Notes under the pieces: generated by a model
What the model was told of the DNA's origin: nothing
Seen by the model: only the letters and a program-made list of their open reading frames with translations
Database searches by the model: none
In this document: positions 33,003 to 41,076 of the stretch, in pieces
Layout of the letters: every line of letters starts with the position of its first letter
How positions within the stretch are numbered: the stretch's first letter is position 1
Program-made: the position numbers and the translations under genes
Assembly: GCF_042665545.1 (NCBI RefSeq)
Contig: NZ_JBHTCM010000009.1
Coordinates: forward strand, 1-64,000
Reading direction: 5' to 3'
Length of the DNA: 64,000 nucleotides
From: Rhodocista pekingensis
GTDB lineage: Bacteria > Pseudomonadota > Alphaproteobacteria > Azospirillales > Azospirillaceae

Positions 33003-34073
33003 ATGCGCCTTGCGCCAGCTTTGGCCCTGCTCGTGCCGGCCCTGCTCGTGCTGGTGGGGGGCGCCGCCGACGCGGCGTCCCCCGCCGTCTCGCGTGCCGG
33101 CATCCCTGCCGCAGGAACCGCCGTTTCCGTCGATCTGGCCGGGCTGCCGGTGACGGGTGATCTCTGCGTGCCGACCCATATCGGGTTCTTCGGCGACGTC
33201 ACGACCCTCACATCCACGGTCACGCGGGGCGGGGCGGTCTTCTACCGGGTGCAGGGCGGTCCCTGGCAGGTCTCCGACCTGCCCCTGAAGGGCGGCCATT
33301 CGGTCGCCCGGCTGCCGGACGGGGCCTGGCTCATCAACGACACGGACCATCACCGCATGGTCCAGGTGGACGATCTGTCCGGCCATGCCGGCATCATCGC
33401 CCGCACGGAACTGGCCGGCATCCGCCTCAGCCGGCCGCACGACCAGATCGTCGATCCGGAGACCGGATACGCCTATGTGATCGACGGCGGCCGGCACCTG
33501 TTCCGCTTCCGGACCCTGGACGGCCCGGTCGAGGTCTGGAGCTTCACCCCGGAGGAGATGAACTACGCCCGCTCGCTGTCGTGGTTCGACGGTCACCTGC
33601 ACATCATCCATTCCAGCCGCGGCGAGGTCTGGCGGATCGACGACTTCGACCGGCATCTCTACACGGTCTTCCGCAGTCCGCGCCCGCGGGACGGGGCGGC
33701 GCGGTCGGCCACGCCCTACCGCGACTTCCCGGCGGGGGCGCTCGCCACCACCGGCCTCGTGCTCAACGACGTGGAGAAGGTCGACGGCTGGTACTACGGC
33801 ACGAACTACTTCACGCCGTCCTATGCCTTCGGCGGGGATACGGCACCCGCCCGCCTGATCCGTTGGCGCAACTGGGAGGACTTCGCCCAGGGCCGCTGGC
33901 AGGATCTGAGCGGCCTCCTGCCGGCAGCGGACCCGCCGCTCGTGCCGTACTATCTGACCCTCCATGACGGGACGCTCCACATCGCCGTGTTCGACCACGA
34001 CGGACACTGCTCCCTGGACGGCATCGTCGCGCTCAGCCCGCCCCAGGTGCTGCCGGGTCAGGTGCCGAGATAG
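33003..34073 (+). CDS. Secreted beta-propeller-like protein of unknown function
   Basis: I do not recognise a named family. The 356-residue product starts with a signal peptide (about residues 1-25, LLVPALLVLVGGAADAA) and then shows repeated strand-turn units typical of propellers: HSVARLPDGAWLINDTDHHR, RLSRPHDQIVDPETGYAYVI, GRHLFRFRTLDGPVEVWSF, LSWFDGHLHIIHSSRGEVWR and GLVLNDVEKVDGWYYGTNYF. Two Cys residues (LCVPTH and HCSLDG, near the two ends) could form a disulfide closing the ring. The ATG lies two bases after the TonB receptor stop, so it belongs to the same operon, and a periplasmic or surface role in handling the receptor's ligand is inferred. Its last 16 bases overlap the convergent PaaX-like gene. 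Confidence 0.75.
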   Translation: MRLAPALALLVPALLVLVGGAADAASPAVSRAGIPAAGTAVSVDLAGLPVTGDLCVPTHIGFFGDVTTLTSTVTRGGAVFYRVQGGPWQVSDLPLKGGHSVARLPDGAWLINDTDHHRMVQVDDLSGHAGIIARTELAGIRLSRPHDQIVDPETGYAYVIDGGRHLFRFRTLDGPVEVWSFTPEEMNYARSLSWFDGHLHIIHSSRGEVWRIDDFDRHLYTVFRSPRPRDGAARSATPYRDFPAGALATTGLVLNDVEKVDGWYYGTNYFTPSYAFGGDTAPARLIRWRNWEDFAQGRWQDLSGLLPAADPPLVPYYLTLHDGTLHIAVFDHDGHCSLDGIVALSPPQVLPGQVPR

Positions 34074-34897
34074 CGCCGCCAGATGTCCTTGCCGAGCCGG
34101 TCGTAGGCGTCCATTGCGGCGATCAGGGCGGTCAGGGCATCGGGCGGGCAGAGCGCTTCCGGCAGGAGCGGGTCGCGCAGGATGGCGCGGATCGCCTCCC
34201 GCCCGGTCAGCAGGCTTTCCGCCGCGGCCTCGACGAGCGGCAGCGCCGGCAGGCGGGCGGCGCTCTCCGCCAGCCGGCGGACCAGCCCGGCATGGGAGGC
34301 CGCCAGTCCGGCCACGGGCCACAGCGTCCTGAACCGCGCCTCCCGCTGCTCGTCCAGGGCCGTGGCCTGGACAAGCAGCAGACTGGGGGCGCCGTCGAGC
34401 GCCAGGAGCCGCCGGCGCATGGCGGCGGCCCCGCCCTCCGGCCCGCCCTCCAGATTGTCCGGCCGCACCCAGACATTGGTTTCCGCCTCCGCGAAGCCTT
34501 CGAGGTCGAGCGCGCGCACCGTATGCCGCCAGAGAGTGCGGTTGGCCCGTTCCTGCGGGCCGGCGACGGCAAGCAGCCAGCCGCCGCCCCAGAGCCGTCG
34601 CCGGCTCTGGACCTCCCGCCAGCCCAGGATGCGGTGTTGCAGGGGTTCCGCTTTCGCCCCGATCGCGTAGCGCCCGCGGTCCAGCGCCCGCACACGCCCC
34701 TCCTGCCTCAGCCGGGTGAGGGCGGTGCGGATGCCCGTCGCCTCCAGCCCGAAGGCGGCGCCCGCCTGCACCAGGTCGCGGGTCGAGAAATCCGGGGGCG
34801 AGCCCGTGTCCATCAGGTCGAGGATCAGGGTCCGCGCGCTGATGGCGCCGGCCTCGCCGGGGGGATGGGTGTTGCAGTCTACGTCCATTTCCGACAT
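34058..34897 (-). CDS. PaaX-family transcriptional regulator
   Basis: This 279-residue protein resembles PaaX, the GntR-like repressor that senses phenylacetyl-CoA, but the whole length is only moderately typical. The N-terminal winged helix is seen in ISARTLILDLMDTGSPP through GLEATGIRTALTRLRQEGRV (about 18-80), followed by the central PaaX domain (YAIGAKAEPLQHRILGWREV, AVAGPQERANRTLWRHTVRA, FAEAETNVWVRPDNL) and a C-terminal helical part ending DRLGKDIWRRYLGT. The ATG at 34897 (MSEMDVD) is preferred; another Met lies three codons later. It is divergent from the acyl-CoA dehydrogenase, its probable target, and overlaps the propeller gene tail by 16 bases. Confidence 0.82.
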   Translation of the reverse strand: MSEMDVDCNTHPPGEAGAISARTLILDLMDTGSPPDFSTRDLVQAGAAFGLEATGIRTALTRLRQEGRVRALDRGRYAIGAKAEPLQHRILGWREVQSRRRLWGGGWLLAVAGPQERANRTLWRHTVRALDLEGFAEAETNVWVRPDNLEGGPEGGAAAMRRRLLALDGAPSLLLVQATALDEQREARFRTLWPVAGLAASHAGLVRRLAESAARLPALPLVEAAAESLLTGREAIRAILRDPLLPEALCPPDALTALIAAMDAYDRLGKDIWRRYLGT

Positions 34898-35016
34898 GAT
34901 ACGCAACAATGAGGGGGTCGGGAAGGCCATGATGCCTGTGACGCGCGCCGGGATCGCGCGTTTTCCGGGCAGGGGCGGGTCCACCTTGCCGACGCCGACC
35001 AAGGGAGGAACGCACC

Positions 35017-36639
35017 ATGTCCAGCATCCGGCCGCTGACCCAGCTCGAGACCCATGAGGTCTTCAACCAGCCGCCGCCCCTGGAAGGGCTGAACCTGTTC
35101 AGCGGCGACACGGCCTTGGTGGAGGCCGTCCGCAAGGCCGGCGGCGGGGTGCATGAGGCGCGGCTTGCCGCCCTGGGCGCCCGCGCCGGCACGGCGGAGG
35201 TGATCGACTGGGGCGTGGAGGCCAACCGCCGGATCCCCGAACTCGACAGCTTCGACCGCTACGGCCGCCGCATCGACGAGGTGCGCTTCCACCCCGCCTA
35301 TCACGAGCTGATGCGCTTCGGGCTCGACAACGGCTTCGCCGCCATCGCCTGGGACGGCTCGCCCGCCGGCCATGTCGGCCATGCCGCGATCCTGTACCTG
35401 TCGGGGCAGGCGGACTCCGGCACGATCTGCCCCATGACCATGACCTATGCCGCCGTGCCGGCGCTCCGGGTCGAGCCGGCGGTCGCGGCAGAGTGGGTGC
35501 CGCGCATCCTGGCCGGCCGCTACGATCCGGCCGTGCGCCCGGCCGGGGAGAAGGCGGGAGTCACCATCGGCATGGCGATGACGGAGAAGCAGGGCGGCTC
35601 CGACGTCCGCGCGAACACGACGCGGGCCGTCCCGACCGGGCAGGAGGGCTGGTACAGCCTGACCGGCCACAAATGGTTCTGCTCGGCGCCCATGTGCGAC
35701 GCCTTCCTGACGCTGGCCTATGCCGAGGGGGGCCTGACCTGCTTCCTGGTGCCGCGCTGGCTGCCCGACGGGGAGCGCAATCCGGGCTTCCGCGTGATGC
35801 GCCTGAAGGACAAGCTGGGCGACCGCTCCAATGCCTCGTCGGAGATCGAATACCACGGCGCGCTGGCCCGGCGCGTCGGGCCGGAGGGGCGGGGTGTGGC
35901 CACCATCATCCAGATGGTCCAGCACACCCGCCTGGACTGTGTCGTCGGCTCGGCGCAGATCATGCGCGGGGCGGTGGCGCAGGCCCTGTGGCACACGAAG
36001 AACCGCTCCGCCTTCCAGCGCCGCCTCGTCGACCAGCCGGCCATGGCGACCGTGCTGGCCGACCTCGCCCTGGAGACGGAGGCCGCGACGGCGCTGGGCT
36101 TCCGGCTGGCCCGTGCCTTTGACACGGAGGACCCGGTCGCCCGCCTGCTCACGCCGGTCGCCAAGTACTGGGTCTGCAAGCGCACGCCCGGCGTCGTCTA
36201 CGAGGCGATGGAGTGCCTGGGCGGCGCCGGCTACATCGAGACCGGCCCGATGGGCCGGCTGTTCCGCCAGTCGCCGCTGAACGCGATCTGGGAAGGCTCG
36301 GGCAACGTCATCGCGCTGGACGTGCTGCGCGCCATGGCGCGGGAGCCGGAGAGCGCCGCCGCGCTGAAGGACTACCTGACCGCCCAGGCCGGCCGGAACC
36401 CAGACTATGACGACTGGATCGCGGGCATCGACCTGCGCCGCGTGACCGAGGGCACGGCCCGGATGCTGGTGGAGCGTCTGGCGCTGGCGGCCCAGGCGGC
36501 GGTGCTGCTGGAGTGGGACAACCCCCTGGCGGACGCCTTCTGCGCCCTGCGGCTGCGGCAGCGGGGGGCGATGTACGGCGCCTTCGACGCCACGATCGAC
36601 ACCCGCGCCATCATCGACCGGGCCATGCCGGCGGTGTGA
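35017..36639 (+). CDS. AidB-like acyl-CoA dehydrogenase
   Basis: This 540-residue flavoprotein belongs to the AidB branch of acyl-CoA dehydrogenases, seen from the long N-terminal region (ETHEVFNQPPPLEGLNLFSG, residues 11-30) and the C-terminal helical domain. FAD-binding and substrate motifs are AMTEKQGGSDVRANTT near residue 188, YSLTGHKWFCSAPMCDAF near 210, LKDKLGDRSNASSEIEY near 268, and ECLGGAGYIET with the RQSPLNAIWEGSGNVIALD signature near 405-430. AidB of E. coli binds DNA and is linked to alkylation damage; an ordinary acyl-CoA dehydrogenase role is the alternative. The start has an excellent AAGGGAGGAA site. It is divergent from a PaaX-like regulator. Confidence 0.9.
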   Translation: MSSIRPLTQLETHEVFNQPPPLEGLNLFSGDTALVEAVRKAGGGVHEARLAALGARAGTAEVIDWGVEANRRIPELDSFDRYGRRIDEVRFHPAYHELMRFGLDNGFAAIAWDGSPAGHVGHAAILYLSGQADSGTICPMTMTYAAVPALRVEPAVAAEWVPRILAGRYDPAVRPAGEKAGVTIGMAMTEKQGGSDVRANTTRAVPTGQEGWYSLTGHKWFCSAPMCDAFLTLAYAEGGLTCFLVPRWLPDGERNPGFRVMRLKDKLGDRSNASSEIEYHGALARRVGPEGRGVATIIQMVQHTRLDCVVGSAQIMRGAVAQALWHTKNRSAFQRRLVDQPAMATVLADLALETEAATALGFRLARAFDTEDPVARLLTPVAKYWVCKRTPGVVYEAMECLGGAGYIETGPMGRLFRQSPLNAIWEGSGNVIALDVLRAMAREPESAAALKDYLTAQAGRNPDYDDWIAGIDLRRVTEGTARMLVERLALAAQAAVLLEWDNPLADAFCALRLRQRGAMYGAFDATIDTRAIIDRAMPAV

Positions 36640-36675
36640 GGCCCCGTCGGGGCGTCAGGCGTCCCGGCGTGACGC

Positions 36676-37965
36676 TCATGCCCCGCTGTCGCAGGACGCT
36701 GCGCGGGCCAGCAGGAAGGCGCGCTCGCGCCCGTTGCGGCTCAGCGCCGCGGCCCGCTCGAACTGGACCCTGGCCTCCGCCCGTCGCCCGGCGCGCAGCA
36801 GGAAATCGCCGCGGGCGGCGGGCAGGGGCGCATGGCCGTCCAGCGCGCCGCCGATCCGGTCCAGGAGCGCAAGGCCGGCCTCCGGGCCGAAAGCCATGCT
36901 GTGCGCCACGGCGCGGTTCAGCTCGACCACCGGCGACGGCATCACCGCGCGCAGGGCATCGTACAGGCCGGCGATCCGCGGCCAGTCCGTCTCCGCCGCG
37001 GTGCGCGCCCGCGCGTGGCAGGCGGCCAGCGCCGCCTGCAGCGTGTAGGGCCGGTCGCCGCCGCCCAGGGCCACCGCCCGCTCCAGGGCGGCAAGGCCGC
37101 GCCGGATCAGCAGCCGGTCCCAGCGGCTGCGGTCCTGGTCCGGCAGCGGCACCAGCGACCCGTCCGCGGCCGTGCGCGCCGGCAGGCGGGAGGATTGGAT
37201 CTCCATCAGTGCCAGCAGGCCCGACACCTCCGGCTCGTCGGGGGCCAGGGCAGCCAGGATGCGACCCAGCCGCCGGGCCTCCGCACACAGGGCGGGACGG
37301 ATCAGGTCATCGCCGGCGGTGGCCGCATAGCCTTCGTTGAAGATCAGGTACACGACCTCCAGGACGGAGCCGAGGCGCGCCTCCCGCTCCCGGCCGCGCG
37401 GCACCTCGAACGTCAGGCCGGCGCGGCCCAGCGTCCGCTTGGCCCGGACGATGCGCTGGGCGATGGCGGCCTCGCTCACCAGGAAGGCGCGGGCGATCTC
37501 CTGCGTGCTCAGCCCGGCGATCAGGCGCAGGGTCAGGGCGGCCCGCGCCTCCGGCGACAGGACCGGATGACAGGCGGCGAAGATCAGGCCCAGCAGCTCG
37601 TCGCCGACATCGTCGTCCATGGCCGCCTCGACCTCCTCGACGCCGCGGTCGCGTTTCTCTTCCAGTTCGCGGGCCAGTTCGGCGTGCCTGCGGTCGAGCA
37701 TGCGGCCGCGGCGCAGGCCGTCGATGGCCCGGCGCTTCGCCGCGGCCATCAGCCAGGCCCCGGGATTCTCCGGCACGCCCCCCGCCTCCCACGCGACGAG
37801 CGCCGTGGCGAAGGCGTCCTGGGCCAGTTCCTCGGCCAGGCCCACGTCGCGCACCAGCCGGGCCAGGCCGGCGACCAGCCTGGCCCGTTCGATGCGGAAG
37901 ACCGCCTCGATGGCGCGATGGGTTTCGCCCGTCGTCACGGGTCCCGATCCAGGGGGAAGGCTCAA
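36676..37965 (-). CDS. ECF42-type RNA polymerase sigma factor with C-terminal TPR-like extension
   Basis: This 429-residue sigma factor is much longer than usual ECF factors. Sigma region 2 runs through LAEELAQDAFATALVAWEAG and NPGAWLMAAAKRRAIDGLRR (about residues 44-85), and region 4 through FAACHPVLSPEARAALTLRL and STQEIARAFLVSEAAIAQRI (about 130-170). A long C-terminal DUF6596/TPR-like domain (RARARTAAETDW, MPSPVVELNRAVA, ARGDFLLRAGRRAEARVQFE) follows, as in the ECF42 group. That group is known to be paired with YCII/DGPF-domain proteins rather than classical anti-sigma factors, and the preceding gene is exactly such a protein, overlapping by ATGA. The signal it answers is unknown. Confidence 0.92.
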   Translation of the reverse strand: MSLPPGSGPVTTGETHRAIEAVFRIERARLVAGLARLVRDVGLAEELAQDAFATALVAWEAGGVPENPGAWLMAAAKRRAIDGLRRGRMLDRRHAELARELEEKRDRGVEEVEAAMDDDVGDELLGLIFAACHPVLSPEARAALTLRLIAGLSTQEIARAFLVSEAAIAQRIVRAKRTLGRAGLTFEVPRGREREARLGSVLEVVYLIFNEGYAATAGDDLIRPALCAEARRLGRILAALAPDEPEVSGLLALMEIQSSRLPARTAADGSLVPLPDQDRSRWDRLLIRRGLAALERAVALGGGDRPYTLQAALAACHARARTAAETDWPRIAGLYDALRAVMPSPVVELNRAVAHSMAFGPEAGLALLDRIGGALDGHAPLPAARGDFLLRAGRRAEARVQFERAAALSRNGRERAFLLARAASCDSGA

Positions 37966-38384
37966 CGTGCCGCCGTCTTCGTCCCCACCCGCTCATGCAG
38001 CGCGGCGATCTCCGGCGTCAGGACGTCGCCGAAGTCGGACATCTCGTAGATGGGCCGGATTTCGATCTCGCTGGGGCCGGGCATGGGGTTGGGGCACCGC
38101 TTCGCCCATTCGATCGCCTCGGCCATGTCCTTCACCTCCCACAGCCAGTAGCCGGCGACCAGCTCCCGCGTCTCGGCGAAGGGGCCGTCGATCACCCGCC
38201 GGTCGGCGCCGTCGAAGGCGACGCGCTTACCCTTGGACGAGGGCTGCAACCCTTCGCCCGCCAGCATGATGCCGGCATTCGCCAGCGCCTCGTTGTACCG
38301 GCCCATCGCCTCCAGCAGCTCGCTGGTGGGCAGGATGCCGGCTTCGCTGTCCACCGTCGCCTTGACCAGGACCATGACGCGCAT
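37962..38384 (-). CDS. YCII/DGPF-domain protein, partner of the ECF42 sigma factor
   Basis: This 140-residue soluble protein has a YCII (dimeric ferredoxin-like) fold with the DGPF motif in RRVIDGPFAETRELVAGYWL near residue 65. The first strand MRVMVLVKATVDSEAG and the SELLEAMGRYNEALANAGIM helix are typical. Such proteins are almost always encoded with ECF42-type sigma factors, and this gene overlaps the sigma gene start by four bases, indicating coupled synthesis. Whether it regulates the sigma factor or is an enzyme under its control is unresolved for the family. The ATG at 38384 follows GGAGGAGAGAG, a strong ribosome-binding site. Confidence 0.93.
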   Translation of the reverse strand: MRVMVLVKATVDSEAGILPTSELLEAMGRYNEALANAGIMLAGEGLQPSSKGKRVAFDGADRRVIDGPFAETRELVAGYWLWEVKDMAEAIEWAKRCPNPMPGPSEIEIRPIYEMSDFGDVLTPEIAALHERVGTKTAAR

Positions 38385-38490
38385 CGTCTCTCTCCTCCGG
38401 TTCGAAGGGGCCGCAACGGCCCCATGCCCTCACGACGAACGGGGCCCGGTCGGATCGACAGCCGGCCGGTTTTTTCTCGACGATTGTCAG

Positions 38491-38844
38491 ATGGCGCCGC
38501 AGCGCGGCCGGGAAAGGGACCCGGACGCCCCCGACCCCGCGCTGGTGCGCGATGGGGACGGGAGCGTCCGCATCATCCGCTCGGGCAGCGACCACAGCGG
38601 GATGACGGCGGCGGCGTTCGACCCGATCCGGCAGGCCGGGCAGGGCAAGCCGGCCGTCCTCATCCGGCTCCTGGAGGCCCTGCGGCGCGTTGCCGACTGC
38701 GCCCGTTGCGATGTCCAGCGCGAAGCCCTGCGCCCCCACGCAGACCGCATCCTCGCCACCGCGGAGCAGAGCATCGGCGTCGCCGCCCTGCGGCCCCGGT
38801 CCGGCCGGACTCCGATCGGGCGCCGACGCCGCCGACGGGGGTAG
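38491..38844 (+). pseudogene. Fragment resembling the C-terminus of a DUF2254 membrane protein
   Basis: This 117-codon frame encodes AAFDPIRQAGQGKPAVLIRL and LEALRRVADCARC, which resemble the C-terminal cytoplasmic part of DUF2254 family proteins (usually over 400 residues with N-terminal membrane helices). The front three quarters of the family are missing, the frame begins without a ribosome-binding site, and it ends in an Arg-rich tail not typical of the family. I read it as a remnant of a truncated gene rather than a functional one. No insertion element is visible at the break, so the cause of truncation is unclear. Confidence 0.55.
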
Positions 38845-38944
38845 CTGGGTGCGCCGCCGGTCCGGACCGGATTGGCGTCTGGCCACAGTGCTGTCGATGA
38901 CGTTTTCATGACGGAATGATGTCGCAGGCGTGGAAGGCGATCTG

Positions 38945-39625
38945 ATGGATGGCAGGACGGACCGGCTGATCGCCGGGGCCGTGGCAGGGGTCGCGGTTCT
39001 TTGTCTGGTGTCGGAGAGGATGGCCGCGCGGCTGCTGCCGGAGGACGGGCCGGTGGAGACGCTGTCGGCCCTGCTGTATCTCGCGGCGGCCGTCATCGCC
39101 CTGGCGGGGACGGGTGGGCGGCGCTGGCTGCGCCGGGGCGTCGCCGGGCTGGCCCTGCTCTGCTTCCTCAGCGAGATCAGCTTCGGCGCGCGCCTGTTCG
39201 GCTATGCCATGCCGGCCATGCCGGGCGGCGGGGAACTGGATGGCGGACAGGATCTGGCGATGCTGCTCTGGCGTCAGGCGCGGCCCTGGCTGTCGGCGCA
39301 CAAGGCGGCTGTCCTGGCCGCGGCCGTGCTGGGCGCCGGGCTGGCCGGGCTGCTGCTCTGGCGGCTCTGGCCGCTGCTGCGGGCCGTGGCCCGTCCCCTT
39401 GCCGACCGGCCGGCGGAGCGCCGCGCCGTCATCGCCGTGGCGCTGCTTGCCCTGGCGGTGCTGATCGACCTCGACATCCGCCCCTACCTCGTGCTGCGCC
39501 GGCTGGAAGAGGTGCTGGAACTGGCCGCGGCGGGGTTTCTGCTCGCCGCCGTGCTGGCGCATGGCTGGCAGCCGGCGTTCCGTTTCCGCCGGCCCGCCGT
39601 CGCGCGGGGGCTGCGCCGCCCCTGA
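38945..39625 (+). CDS. Multi-pass membrane protein of unknown function
   Basis: This 226-residue protein has about six hydrophobic segments (near residues 7-25, 38-54, 64-80, 120-142, 163-178 and 188-205). The motif EDGPVETLSALLYLAAAVI near residue 33 and FLSEISFGARLFGYAMP near 77 resemble a family of uncharacterised bacterial membrane proteins with an acidic pair between helices (E-D-G-P, then S-E-I-S-F/W-G). The ATG at 38945 has a GGAAGGCGA ribosome-binding site five bases upstream. It is convergent with the amidase gene, 12 bases away. No function is inferred beyond membrane location. Confidence 0.75.
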   Translation: MDGRTDRLIAGAVAGVAVLCLVSERMAARLLPEDGPVETLSALLYLAAAVIALAGTGGRRWLRRGVAGLALLCFLSEISFGARLFGYAMPAMPGGGELDGGQDLAMLLWRQARPWLSAHKAAVLAAAVLGAGLAGLLLWRLWPLLRAVARPLADRPAERRAVIAVALLALAVLIDLDIRPYLVLRRLEEVLELAAAGFLLAAVLAHGWQPAFRFRRPAVARGLRRP

Positions 39626-39637
39626 ATCCGCGTCTCC

Positions 39638-41050
39638 TCAACCGGCCCGGGGCACCTCCCCGGCCACGGACAGCGGCGGCCAGCGGTCGCGCCAGGGCTG
39701 TGCCTCTTCCAGTTCGAAGGCGAGGCCCAGCAGCAGGTCCTCCGCCCCGCGGTCGGCGGCGGCCATGACGCCGACGGGCAGGCCGTCGGCGCTTCCGTGC
39801 AGCGGCAGGGTGATCGCCGGGGTTCCGGCCAGGTTCTGCAAGGGCGTGTAGCCCAGCCAGCCGAACATCCGTTCCAGCAGCACCTCCCCCGGCAGGTCGG
39901 GCGCCATGAAGCCGATCGGGGGCGGCGGGGCCGCCAGGGTGGGGGAGAGGATCAGGTCGTACTCCTGGAAGAACGCCGCCAGCCGGACGGGCAGCCCGGC
40001 GATCTGGCCGTAGGCGCGTTCCAGCGCGTCGGTCGGCAGCGCCTCCGCCATGCGGCCCAGCGCGTTGGTCCAGGGTTCCAGCAGCGCCTCCGGGTCGCCG
40101 CCCGCGGTCCGCACCGCATCCACGCAGTCCGCCCCGATATGGCACCAGAGGGTGCGCTCCGCCGCGTCCGCTGCCGGCCCGTCGAACGGCCAGGCGGCGT
40201 TCTCCACCCGGTGGCCCAGCCGCTCGCACAGGTCGGCCGTGCGGGTCACCGCCTCCACCAGCACCGGATCGGGCATCTCGCCCCGCAGGGTCGGCAGCAC
40301 GACCGCGATGCGCAGCCGCCGCGCCACGGCCCGGGTCACGGGGGCCGGCCGGGCGGGGTGGGCGGCGGCAAAGCCCCAGGCCACGTCGCGCACGCTGCGG
40401 GCGATCAGGCTGTCGCCCACCAGCAGGTCTTCGATGACGTGCCGGGCGCGCACCCGCACGGTGGCGCCGCGGCCCGGCTTCAGCCCGACAACCCCGCAGC
40501 AGGAGGCGGGGATGCGGATGGAGCCGGCGCCGTCGCTGCCGTGCGCCAGCGGCACCAGCCCGGCGGCCACCGCCGCCCCGGCCCCGCCGCTGGAACCGCC
40601 GGGCGACCGGGCGGGCGCCCAGGGGTTGCGGGTCGGCGGCGCGATCCGGGGCTCCGTCACGCCCAGCAGGCCGAACTCCGGCATGGCGCTCTTGCCCACG
40701 GGCACCAGCCCCTCGGCGTCCAGGCGCTGCACATAGGGGAAGGCGCGCGCCACCGGCACGTCCATGCGGCTGGCCGATCCGGCGCGGCTGGGCATGCCCG
40801 GACAGTCCAGCGAGTCCTTCAGCAGCCAGGGCACGCCGGCCAGCGGCCGGTCGGGCAGGGGGGCGGCGGCCCGCGCCCGCGCTTCGTCGAAGGCGGGCCA
40901 GCTCACCGCGTGCAGCGACGGGTCCAGCACCTCGATGCGCAGGATCGCGGCCTCCACCAGCTCGGCGGCGGACAGCTCCCCCGCCCGCAGCAGGGCGGCC
41001 TGGTCGTGCGCGTCGAGCCGGCCCAGCGCCAGGGCGTCGGCGGTCTTCAT
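39638..41050 (-). CDS. Amidase signature family enzyme
   Basis: This 470-residue amidase hydrolyses an unidentified amide or acyl-peptide bond. The Ser-Ser-Lys catalytic set is complete: Lys in GVPWLLKDSLDCPGMPSRAG near residue 78, and the signature RSPGGSSGGAGAAVAAGLVP near 150 with the cis-Ser and nucleophilic Ser, followed by HGSDGAGSIRIPASCCGVVG. The C-terminal PLQNLAGTPAITLPLH is also typical. No signal peptide is present, so it acts in the cytoplasm. The ATG at 41050 lies 26 bases after the oligopeptidase stop, and a TonB receptor precedes that gene, suggesting an uptake-and-degradation operon. The aminoacyl-tRNA transamidation subunit GatA is excluded by sequence differences and context. 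Confidence 0.9.
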   Translation of the reverse strand: MKTADALALGRLDAHDQAALLRAGELSAAELVEAAILRIEVLDPSLHAVSWPAFDEARARAAAPLPDRPLAGVPWLLKDSLDCPGMPSRAGSASRMDVPVARAFPYVQRLDAEGLVPVGKSAMPEFGLLGVTEPRIAPPTRNPWAPARSPGGSSGGAGAAVAAGLVPLAHGSDGAGSIRIPASCCGVVGLKPGRGATVRVRARHVIEDLLVGDSLIARSVRDVAWGFAAAHPARPAPVTRAVARRLRIAVVLPTLRGEMPDPVLVEAVTRTADLCERLGHRVENAAWPFDGPAADAAERTLWCHIGADCVDAVRTAGGDPEALLEPWTNALGRMAEALPTDALERAYGQIAGLPVRLAAFFQEYDLILSPTLAAPPPPIGFMAPDLPGEVLLERMFGWLGYTPLQNLAGTPAITLPLHGSADGLPVGVMAAADRGAEDLLLGLAFELEEAQPWRDRWPPLSVAGEVPRAG

Positions 41051-41076
41051 GCTGGTTCCTCCTGCGCGCCCGAGGC

